DNA from: Iodidimonas sp. SYSU 1G8
GTDB lineage: Bacteria; Pseudomonadota; Alphaproteobacteria; SMXS01
Length of the DNA: 64,000 nucleotides
NCBI RefSeq assembly: GCF_039655775.1
Contig: NZ_JBBYXJ010000002.1
Location: 1-64,000, forward strand
Direction of reading: 5' to 3'
In this document: in pieces, positions 55,410 to 62,723 of the stretch
Layout of the letters: each line of letters opens with the position of its first letter
How positions within the stretch are numbered: position 1 is the stretch's first letter
Notes under the pieces: model-generated
Told to the model about the DNA's origin: nothing
The model's input: only the letters and a program-made list of their open reading frames with translations
Databases searched by the model: none
Translations under genes and position numbers: made by a program

Positions 55410-56627
55410 ATGAGACAGCCAGCCGGCGCGGTGATCGCGGCATTCCTCGCGGGTGTGCTGCTGGCGGCGCCCGCGCGCGCCGACGAGGCGAGCGAGCTGC
55501 ACGCGCGGCTGCTGACGCTGGACACCCATATCGACATTCCCGCAGGCTACGCCACGCCCAAACACGATCCCGGCGCGGCCAGCGACATGCAGGTGGACCT
55601 GCCCAAGATGAAAGCGGGCGGCCTGGATGCCGGGTTCTTCATCGTCTATGTGGGCCAGGGGCCGGAAACGCCGGAGGGCTATGCCGAGGCCTACCGGCAG
55701 GCGGTGGAGAAGTTCGACGCCATCCGGCGGCAGACCGAGCAATATCCCGACCGGATCGGACTGGCGACCTCGCCGGATGAACTGGAGCGCATCGTCGGCT
55801 CGGGGCGGCTGGCGGCGTGCATCGGCGTCGAGAACCTGTATCCGGCGGGACCGGGCGCCGGGCGGATCGCGGAGTTCCATGCGCGCGGCGCCCGCTACAT
55901 GTCGCTGACCCATTCGGGCGACAATCATCTGGCCGACAGCGCCAATCTGCAGGGGCGGCTGGAGGAGGCATCGGCGCACACCCATGGCGGCCTGACGGCC
56001 GCGGGCCGCGCCGCCATCGCCGAGATGAACCGGCTGGGCGTGATGGTCGACGTGTCGCACGCCTCGGAGGAAACGACCCTGCAGGCCATCGACGCGTCGG
56101 CCGCGCCGGTGATCGCCTCGCATTCGGCGCTGTCCGGCGTGTACGACATTCCGCGCAATCTGAGCGACCGGGCGCTGCTGGCGCTGGCGGCGAAGGGCGG
56201 TGTGGTGCAGGTGGTCGCCTTCGACAGCTATCTGCGGGTGCCGAAGCCCGAGAAGGTGGCCGCCATCAAGGCGCTGCGCGAGGAGCTGGGCCTGACCAGT
56301 CCGGCCGCGTGGAAGGCGATCACGCCGGAACAGCGCACGGCCTACATGGAGCGGCTGAAGGCATTGCATGCGACGTATGGCCGCGCCGGCGTCGCCGATC
56401 TCGTCGATCACATCGATCACGCGGTGGCGCTCGCCGGGATCGAGCATGTGGGTATCGCCTCGGATTTCGGTGGCGGCGGCGGCATCGACGGCTGGGAGGA
56501 TGCCTCTGAAACCGCCAACGTCACCCGCGAGCTGCTGAAGCGCGGCTACTCGGAGGGCGATATCGGCAAGCTGTGGAGCGGCAATCTGCTGCGCGTCTGG
56601 CGGGCGGCCGAGGCGGCCGCGCGGTAG
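55410..56627 (+). CDS. Exported M19 membrane dipeptidase
   Basis: 405 residues. A signal peptide (GAVIAAFLAGVLLAAPARA) is followed by the renal-dipeptidase fold. Zinc ligands are in LDTHIDIP (HxD), the bridging Glu in CIGVENLY, His in MVDVSHASEE and SHSAL, and Asp in GIASDFGGGGG. It hydrolyses dipeptides in the periplasm, possibly including D-residue peptides. GAGGGGGAG precedes ATG 55410. Divergent from the MDR reductase. Confidence 0.9.
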   Translation: MRQPAGAVIAAFLAGVLLAAPARADEASELHARLLTLDTHIDIPAGYATPKHDPGAASDMQVDLPKMKAGGLDAGFFIVYVGQGPETPEGYAEAYRQAVEKFDAIRRQTEQYPDRIGLATSPDELERIVGSGRLAACIGVENLYPAGPGAGRIAEFHARGARYMSLTHSGDNHLADSANLQGRLEEASAHTHGGLTAAGRAAIAEMNRLGVMVDVSHASEETTLQAIDASAAPVIASHSALSGVYDIPRNLSDRALLALAAKGGVVQVVAFDSYLRVPKPEKVAAIKALREELGLTSPAAWKAITPEQRTAYMERLKALHATYGRAGVADLVDHIDHAVALAGIEHVGIASDFGGGGGIDGWEDASETANVTRELLKRGYSEGDIGKLWSGNLLRVWRAAEAAAR

Positions 56628-56664
56628 CGAGCCTCAACCTCCCGCGCCGCCGCTCCGGTCTCGC

Positions 56665-57870
56665 TCAGGCCGCGTTCCGTGTGGCGTTTTCGCCATCTGT
56701 ATTCGGGTCGCCTTCGCGGCCCTTCCCTTCGCCTTGCGCCTTCTCGCCCGGCGGCATGAAGGTTTCCGGCACGTCGAACGGGACTTTTTCCAGGTACACC
56801 GACTGACTGGGGAAGGCGAAAGCACTGCCAGCGCCCTCGACGATTTCCTTGATCCGGTAGGCCAGCTCTTCCTTGATCTTCAGCCAGTCGCCCCAATTGG
56901 TGGTCTTCGTGAAGCAGTACAGCATGATGTCGATGCTGGAGGCGTTGAAAGCATCCACATGCACGAAGGTCGAGACTTCGTCGCGGCCGGCGAACTCCTC
57001 GTTGCCGACGACATACTCTTCGATCGCCGAGCAGATTTCGCGCAGCTGTTCTGTCGTGGCGCCGTATTCCACGCCGATCTTCCAATAGATCCGGCGATGG
57101 GTCATGCGGCTGAAATTGGTCACAGCATTGTCCGACAGCTTGGCGTTCGGCACGAAAACCGGTGCCTTGTCGAAACGCCGGATGAAGGTGGAGCGGAAGC
57201 CGATGGACTCCACCGTGCCCTCGACGACGCCATCCACCAGCACCCATTCGCCGGGCGCGAAGCGCTTTTCCACCAGGATGAGCACGCCGGCGATGAGGTT
57301 CTTGAACAGATCCTGCGCGCCGAGGGCCACCGCGACGCCGAACAGGCCGAGACCGGCGAGCAGCGGGCCGACCTCGATGCCCCACATCTGCAGGATCACC
57401 GCGCCGCCGATGAAGGCGACGATCACCTTGAGCGCCTTGACGATCCACTGCACCGTGGCTTCGCCGAGCATGCCGTTCAGCCGCTCGAACACCTGGCTGA
57501 GCGGCGTGACCGCCCGGAAGATCGCCCAGAAAATAGTGAAGGCGACAAGTGACCGGACCAGCGTGACCAGCGTGTCCCAATAGTCCGGGTCCATGTCCAG
57601 CGAGCGGAACGCCAGATAGATGCCCAAGATGACGGGAACGAGGCGCAGGGGCGGGTCGATCGCGTCCAGCACCAGATCGTCGAACTGACCGCGTGTCCGC
57701 TGGGTGAGCACCCGGAGATTGGAGATGACGAGACGCGCGAACAGACGGCGGACGATAATGGCGAGAACCAGAATGCCCAAGGCGATCAATATCTGTCCGA
57801 CAGTGGCGCCGAACAGCCCCTCGTTCCAGACATCCTGAACAATTTCCCAGAATTCTCTTAGTTCAACCAT
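56665..57870 (-). CDS. MscS-family mechanosensitive channel, copy 1
   Basis: 401 residues. N-terminal membrane helices (QILIALGILVLAIIVRRLF, LVPVILGIYLAFRSL, SLVAFTIFWAIFRAVTPL, VIVAFIGGAVILQMW) lead to the pore helix GLGLFGVAVALGAQDLFKNLIAG. The beta domain (VLVDGVVEGTVESIGFRST) and a cytoplasmic C-domain follow, ending in a charged tail. It opens under membrane tension to release solutes. ATG 57870 is chosen over the TTG just upstream. Tandem with a close paralogue. Confidence 0.92.
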   Translation of the reverse strand: MVELREFWEIVQDVWNEGLFGATVGQILIALGILVLAIIVRRLFARLVISNLRVLTQRTRGQFDDLVLDAIDPPLRLVPVILGIYLAFRSLDMDPDYWDTLVTLVRSLVAFTIFWAIFRAVTPLSQVFERLNGMLGEATVQWIVKALKVIVAFIGGAVILQMWGIEVGPLLAGLGLFGVAVALGAQDLFKNLIAGVLILVEKRFAPGEWVLVDGVVEGTVESIGFRSTFIRRFDKAPVFVPNAKLSDNAVTNFSRMTHRRIYWKIGVEYGATTEQLREICSAIEEYVVGNEEFAGRDEVSTFVHVDAFNASSIDIMLYCFTKTTNWGDWLKIKEELAYRIKEIVEGAGSAFAFPSQSVYLEKVPFDVPETFMPPGEKAQGEGKGREGDPNTDGENATRNAA

Positions 57871-57994
57871 CAATCATTCCCGCCAGTGAATCAGCTGGCA
57901 AACCCTAGACGCCCGATTGCATTGACCGCAACCCTCGCGGGCCGAAAGTTTTACAATACGGCATCCCGCTATTGCTGTGGCGGAAGACCGCCGA

Positions 57995-59161
57995 TTATTC
58001 GCTTACAGGACGCAGATCAGGCCGTGTCGCCGGTCGATCCGGACCATCGTCCGGTACGGCGGCCGGACGGGCGGGCATCTTTTCCACATAGAGAGACTGG
58101 GATGGAAAGGCGAAGCCGGCGCCGGCCGCTTCGACGATGTCCATGATCGCGAGCAGGAGCTCCTCCTTCGTGACTTCGAAGTCACGCGCCCGCGCCGTCT
58201 TGGTGAAACACTGGACGTTGATGTCGATGCTCGAGGTATTCAGCGCGTCGATCCGAACGACCACGTCAGCCTCGGGCGGCACCGCGAAATCATCGTTACC
58301 GGTGATATAGGCCTCGATCTCGCTCCGGATGCGGCGAAGCTGGGCGGCGCTCGTGCGGTAGTCGAGACCGAGCACCCAGTTGATCCGCAAATGATTCCGC
58401 CGGCTGAGATTGACCACGGCGTTATCCGCCATCTGCGTGTTCGGCACATAGACGGGCGCCCGGTCGCCCCGGCGGATGAAGGTCGAGCGGAAGCCGATGG
58501 ATTCCACCGACCCTTCGACCCCGTTGACGCTGACCGCTTCGCCCTTGGAGAAGCGCTTTTCGGTAAGGATCGCCATCCCCGCGATGAGGTTCTTGAACAG
58601 GTCCTGCGCGCCCAGGGCCACCGCGACGCCGAACAGGCCCAGACCGGCGAGCAGCGGGCCAACGGCGATGCCCCACATTTCCAGGATGATGGCGCCGCCA
58701 ATAAAGGCGACGACGATCCGCACCGCCTTCACCAGCCAGTCGAGGGTTTCGGCACCCAGCACGGTACGCAGGGGCGAGGCGGCCTGGCTCACCGGCGTGA
58801 CCGCCCGGAAAATCGCCCAGAAAATGGCGAAAGCGACGAGCGAGCGGATAATGGTCTCAGCCGTGCGCCAGTACACGGGCGCGGGCTCGAGGAAACGGAA
58901 CGCCAGATAAAGACCGAGGATGACTGGCAGCAGTCTGAGTGGCGGCGCGATCGCATCGATCACCATGTCGTCCAGCCGATTCTGGGTCCGGGCGGTCAGC
59001 CGGCTGAGATTGGCAACCACGAAGCGGGAAAACAGGCCGCGTACCATCACGGCGACGACGACGATGAAGATGGCGATGAGGATGTCGCCCACCGTGGTGC
59101 CGAACAAACCCCTGTTCCACACATCCACCGTCAAATCCCAGAAACCTTGCATGCCGTCCAT
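57995..59161 (-). CDS. MscS-family mechanosensitive channel, copy 2
   Basis: A 388-residue paralogue of the preceding channel with the same architecture: GDILIAIFIVVVAVMVRGLFSRF, PPLRLLPVILGLYLAF, pore helix GLGLFGVAVALGAQDLFKNLIAG and GVEGSVESIGFRSTFIRRGD. The pore-region DNA is about 95% identical between copies, the rest less. ATG 59161 or 59152 may be used. It lies 124 bases upstream of copy 1 on the same strand. Different gating thresholds are a usual reason for keeping both. Confidence 0.92.
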   Translation of the reverse strand: MDGMQGFWDLTVDVWNRGLFGTTVGDILIAIFIVVVAVMVRGLFSRFVVANLSRLTARTQNRLDDMVIDAIAPPLRLLPVILGLYLAFRFLEPAPVYWRTAETIIRSLVAFAIFWAIFRAVTPVSQAASPLRTVLGAETLDWLVKAVRIVVAFIGGAIILEMWGIAVGPLLAGLGLFGVAVALGAQDLFKNLIAGMAILTEKRFSKGEAVSVNGVEGSVESIGFRSTFIRRGDRAPVYVPNTQMADNAVVNLSRRNHLRINWVLGLDYRTSAAQLRRIRSEIEAYITGNDDFAVPPEADVVVRIDALNTSSIDINVQCFTKTARARDFEVTKEELLLAIMDIVEAAGAGFAFPSQSLYVEKMPARPAAVPDDGPDRPATRPDLRPVSE

Positions 59162-59249
59162 CTATCGCATCCACGCCGTTGGAAACGCGTCATCAACGCG
59201 GGAGCGCCGAAAGAGTGCGCGGCGCAGCGAGATTCCCGCTGTGAACCCG

Positions 59250-59279
59250 TGATCTAGCCGCAGCGGGCTACCGTATCAA
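59250..59279 (+). promoter_or_regulatory. Candidate group-ECF (RpoE/ChrR-type) promoter of the sigma gene
   Basis: TGATCT at 59250-59255, an 18-base spacer, TATCAA at 59274-59279, close to the TGATCC-N18-TAAGA type known for alphaproteobacterial RpoE. An inverted repeat CCCGCTG/CAGCGGG (59235-59241, 59261-59267) surrounds the -35. Autoregulation is inferred. Confidence 0.4.
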
Positions 59280-59302
59280 CAACGTACAGAGACGAGGCAT
59301 GG

Positions 59303-59953
59303 ATGACACAGGCAGCCGCACCGACTACGATCGGGCAGCCGCGCACCCAGTGGCGGCGAGCAGCGAGAAACAGGGGTATGCAACAGAGGACCGTCTCGTC
59401 CCCTGAAATGACCAATCGACTCGAAGCGCTGGTGGAACGCGTTGCCCAGCAGCGCGACCGCACGGCCTTCGTCCAGCTGTTCGAGCATTTCGCTCCCCGC
59501 CTGAAGGCGTTCATGCTCCGCGGCGGGGCCGATGCCGAGACGGCGGAAGAGATCGCGCAGGAAGCCATGATCGTGGTGTGGAACAAGGCGGCACAGTTCG
59601 ACCGCACCCGCGCCGCTCTGTCGACCTGGATCTTCACCATTGCCCGCAACAAGCGGATCGACATGCTGCGCCGGGAAATCCGCCCGGATATCGACCCGCT
59701 GGACATGCCCGGGCCGGAAGCCGGTTCCGACGCCGCCGACGTGGTGGCGCTGGATCAGGCGGCGACCGACTTGCGCGGCTCCATCGCGCAATTGCCGGAG
59801 GAACAGCGCCAGGTGCTGCAGCTGGCGTTCTTCGAGGACAAATCGCACGGCGCCATATCCGCCGAACTCAACCTGCCGCTGGGTACCGTCAAATCGCGTA
59901 TCCGGCTGGCGCTCGCGCGTCTGCGCGGCATGATGGGAGACCACACCCCTTGA
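59303..59953 (+). CDS. ECF RNA polymerase sigma factor (RpoE/SigK-like)
   Basis: 216 residues. Region 2 is FVQLFEHFAPRLKAFMLRGGADAETAEEIAQEAMIVVWNKA with the -10-binding STWIFTIARNKRIDMLRR. Region 4 is QLPEEQRQVLQLAFFEDKSHGAISAELNLPLGTVKSRIRLALARL. The ChrR-type anti-sigma gene overlaps its stop (TTGA), which identifies it as the ECF11-like RpoE group that answers singlet oxygen and organic peroxides in alphaproteobacteria. The first ~35 residues may be untranslated; ATG 59408 is an alternative start. Confidence 0.9.
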   Translation: MTQAAAPTTIGQPRTQWRRAARNRGMQQRTVSSPEMTNRLEALVERVAQQRDRTAFVQLFEHFAPRLKAFMLRGGADAETAEEIAQEAMIVVWNKAAQFDRTRAALSTWIFTIARNKRIDMLRREIRPDIDPLDMPGPEAGSDAADVVALDQAATDLRGSIAQLPEEQRQVLQLAFFEDKSHGAISAELNLPLGTVKSRIRLALARLRGMMGDHTP

Positions 59954-60606
59954 GCGCTACCCTGGAGCAGGACAGCTTGCTGCTCGATTACGCGAGCGGC
60001 GCGTTGCCGGAAGGCCCGGCATTGGCAGTGGCCACACAGCTCGCCCTCGATTCCGAGGCGCGGGCCCGCTACCGCGCGCTGGAAGCCGCCGGCGGCATGC
60101 TGTTCGACCAGCTGGAACCGGAATCCGTCTCTGCCACCTTGCTGACGGACACGCTCACACGCCTCGACGATACCGACGGCCTGCTGACGGTGCCCGCTCC
60201 CATGCCCGACGCGCAGACCCGCCGGGTGCTGCCGGCGCCGCTGTGGCGGTATGTTCCGGAAAGCCTGGACCGGCTGGCATGGACCCGCTGGGGCAAGAAC
60301 GTACAGGAAGCGGTTCTGCCGCTGGGCAACCGTGACCATCGGGCGGTGATCCTGCGCATCCAGCCCGGCCACGCGGTGCCGCACCACACCCATGGCGGCG
60401 TTGAATACACGGTGGTGCTGTCGGGCGGGTTTCGCGACGAAGGCGGCCATTATGGCCGAGGCGACATCCAGATCTGCGACGGCAGCGTCCGGCACCAGCC
60501 CGTCGCCGACATGGGCGAGGAATGCATCTGCCTGGCGGTGCTGAGCGCGCCGATCAAGGTCAGCGGCCTGCTGGGCACGCTGGTCAACCCGTTCCTGAAA
60601 TTCTGA
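59950..60606 (+). CDS. ChrR-like anti-sigma factor with degenerate zinc site in the N-terminal domain
   Basis: 218 residues with a TTG start overlapping the sigma stop. The C-terminal cupin keeps its metal ligands His146, His148, Glu152 (HHTHGGVEYT) and His182 (VRHQPVA). The N-terminal anti-sigma domain aligns with ChrR (LLLDYASGALPEG, ALAVATQLAL), but its zinc ligands are gone: the ATHLxLCxxC signature reads ATQLALDSEA (Gln30, Asp34, Ala37) and no N-terminal His is present. It may therefore bind sigma without zinc. Terminator at 60626-60652. Confidence 0.86.
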   Translation: MSATLEQDSLLLDYASGALPEGPALAVATQLALDSEARARYRALEAAGGMLFDQLEPESVSATLLTDTLTRLDDTDGLLTVPAPMPDAQTRRVLPAPLWRYVPESLDRLAWTRWGKNVQEAVLPLGNRDHRAVILRIQPGHAVPHHTHGGVEYTVVLSGGFRDEGGHYGRGDIQICDGSVRHQPVADMGEECICLAVLSAPIKVSGLLGTLVNPFLKF

Positions 60607-60625
60607 ACCCGCCGCGAGATCATTG

Positions 60626-60652
60626 ACGGCGCCGCCTCCCGGGCGGCGCCGT
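60626..60652. terminator. Strong bidirectional terminator between chrR-like and methyltransferase genes
   Basis: ACGGCGCCGCC (60626-60636) pairs perfectly over 11 bp with GGCGGCGCCGT (60642-60652) around a 5-base loop, followed by TTGTC on the plus strand. It lies between converging stops at 60606 and 60659. Confidence 0.8.
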
Positions 60653-60658
60653 TTGTCG

Positions 60659-61936
60659 TCATTCACGGATCAGGCCGACCTGCATCACATCGATGGTGTT
60701 GGCGCGAAAGCCGCCTTCGCAATAGGCCAGGTAGTAGCGCCACAGCCGCCGGAAGCGGTCGTCGAGCCCGTCGAACCGCAAGCGGTCCGCCGCGATCTCG
60801 AACCGTTCGCGCCACAGCCGCAGCGTGCGCGCATAGTGGTCGGCGTAGAACGCCTCGTTGAGCACGGTCAGGCCCGCCTTGCCGACCTGCTCGCGGAACG
60901 CGCTGATCGACGGCAGCATGCCGCCCGGAAAGATGTGGGTCTGGATGAAGTCCGGCCGGCGGCGATAGCGGTCATAGGCATCCTCGCTGATGGTGATGAC
61001 CTGGAGCGCGGCACGGCCGCCGGGACGCACGGTTTGCGCGATCTTGCCGAAGAAGGTGGGCCAGTACTTCTCGCCGACCGCCTCGAACATCTCGATCGAC
61101 ACCAGATGATCGTAATGACCGGTGACGTCACGGTAGTCGATGAGCTGCACCGAGACCTGGTTGCCGAGGCCGGCGCGCTGCACCCGCTCGCTCGCGAAAC
61201 GGAACTGCTCCTCGGAGATGGTGATCGAGGTGACGTCGACGCCGCGCTCACGCGCCGCGAATTCGGCGAATCCGCCCCAGCCACAGCCGATCTCGAGAAT
61301 GCGCTCGCCCGGTTTTGGGTCGATCATGTCCAGCAGCCGCCGGTACTTGTGGCGCTGCGCCTCTTCAAGAGTGGTGTCCTCGGTAGGAAACACACCGGAG
61401 GAATAGGTCATCGTGTCGTCGAGCCAGGACGTATAGAAGGCATTGCCCAGATCGTAATGGGCGGCGATGTTGCGCCGACTGCCCTTGCGCGAATTGGGCC
61501 GCATGGCGTGCGCCAGACGCTGCAGCGCCTGGGAGAGCCGGTGGCCCTGAACCTCGCGCCGCGTGCCCAGACGGTTGCGGGCGGCCAGTTCGATCAGCGC
61601 GGCCAGATCGGCGGTCTCCCAATGACCCTCCACATAGGAGTCGGCGAACCCCACGCTGCCTTCGGCGAACAGACGGCGCAGCGCGTTCCAGTCGCGGAAC
61701 TGAATGTCGGCCGCGGGACCGGGCACCGCGCCGCTGATCGTCCGCCGCTCGCCCGATGGCAGCTCGATACTCAGCGTGCCCGTTTCCAGATGGCGTTCGG
61801 CGAACCCGAAGACCTGGGCCTCGCCGACGCGGCCCAGCAGGCGACCGACCCCGCCCAGCGCCAGCTTGGGCAAGCCGAGACCCCGGGCGGCGATACGCCC
61901 GATCGGCCTATCCTCTGGCGGCATAAAGTGGTTCAT
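60659..61936 (-). CDS. Cyclopropane-fatty-acid-synthase-like SAM methyltransferase
   Basis: 425 residues. The N-terminal ~120 residues are a CFA-type lipid-binding region (GSVGFADSYVEGHW). The methyltransferase core follows: RRNIAAHYDLGNAFYTSWLDDTMTYSSGVF, SAM site LEIGCGWGGFAEFAARE, QLIDYRDVTGHYDHLVSIEMFEAVG, and PGGMLPS. It would methylate unsaturated phospholipid acyl chains, giving cyclopropane, methyl-branched or furan-precursor fatty acids. GGGGGAC precedes the ATG at 61936. It overlaps the DUF1365 gene by 29 bases. Confidence 0.9.
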   Translation of the reverse strand: MNHFMPPEDRPIGRIAARGLGLPKLALGGVGRLLGRVGEAQVFGFAERHLETGTLSIELPSGERRTISGAVPGPAADIQFRDWNALRRLFAEGSVGFADSYVEGHWETADLAALIELAARNRLGTRREVQGHRLSQALQRLAHAMRPNSRKGSRRNIAAHYDLGNAFYTSWLDDTMTYSSGVFPTEDTTLEEAQRHKYRRLLDMIDPKPGERILEIGCGWGGFAEFAARERGVDVTSITISEEQFRFASERVQRAGLGNQVSVQLIDYRDVTGHYDHLVSIEMFEAVGEKYWPTFFGKIAQTVRPGGRAALQVITISEDAYDRYRRRPDFIQTHIFPGGMLPSISAFREQVGKAGLTVLNEAFYADHYARTLRLWRERFEIAADRLRFDGLDDRFRRLWRYYLAYCEGGFRANTIDVMQVGLIRE

Positions 61937-62723
61937 CGACGTCCCCCGCCACCTGTTCGCCCGTAACCTTCGTTCCCGGCGGCGGCGGGTGCCGGAAGAC
62001 ACGGGCTCCCTTGCGCCACAGCCTGAATGCCTCCCAGTGGATGCCCCCGATGATTTTGAGCGTCATCAGGGGATGCCGGAAGAACATCCGCATCAGTATG
62101 CCATCGGTCAGCGGCTTGCGCACGCCCGACAACGCGGCGAACAGGATGTTGCCTTCCGGCGTGGCCTCGCGAATCGCCACGGCCAGCGCCTCGCCTGGAT
62201 CCGCGAGCCGGAAATGATAGCGCGCCTCCATGCCGATGAACGGCGAGACATACATGTTCTTGTCGCAGGCCTGGCGCACGGAGCCGGAATCGCCCGTCAC
62301 CGGCAGCAGATAGCTGTGCCGGTCCCTGTAGGTATTGGTGACTTCATAGAGTATGGCACGCAAGACGCCCGAAACGTCGCGCACGTAGTAGATGCTGAGC
62401 GGATTGAACACGTAGCCGAGGATGCGCGGGAAGCATAGCAGATCGACGGTCCCGACCGGAAAGTCGTAGCCCTGCGCGCGCAGGGTCCGTTCCACCCAGA
62501 CGCGGGGCGCCGTGCCGTCGCCGGGACCGAAATCGGCATCGCGGAAACTGAACAGGTTGAAGCGGTTGCGCGAGAACAGGCGAAGGCCGCTGGACAGCCG
62601 GTCCAGTTCGTCCACATCAAGCAGCAACGAGAAGACCTTGTAGGTGAAGCGGTGCCGGAACGGCCGGACCCGGTGATGCATCACCACGGCGTCATAAAGG
62701 GCGGACCGCATGGCCGTGCTCAC
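61908..62723 (-). CDS. DUF1365 protein
   Basis: A 271-residue protein of the DUF1365 family: ALYDAVVMHHRVRPFRHRFTYKVF, RFNLFSFRDADFGPGDG, LLCFPRILGYVFNPLSIYYVRD and NTYRDRHSYLLPVTG, then CDKNMYVSPFIGMEARYHFR. GTG 62723 is chosen because it overlaps the FAD-protein stop (GTGA); ATG 62711 is alternative. The family always travels with the FAD protein and the CFA-like methyltransferase, as here, and is implicated in membrane fatty-acid modification, but its chemistry is not established. Confidence 0.92.
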   Translation of the reverse strand: MSTAMRSALYDAVVMHHRVRPFRHRFTYKVFSLLLDVDELDRLSSGLRLFSRNRFNLFSFRDADFGPGDGTAPRVWVERTLRAQGYDFPVGTVDLLCFPRILGYVFNPLSIYYVRDVSGVLRAILYEVTNTYRDRHSYLLPVTGDSGSVRQACDKNMYVSPFIGMEARYHFRLADPGEALAVAIREATPEGNILFAALSGVRKPLTDGILMRMFFRHPLMTLKIIGGIHWEAFRLWRKGARVFRHPPPPGTKVTGEQVAGDVDEPLYAARG

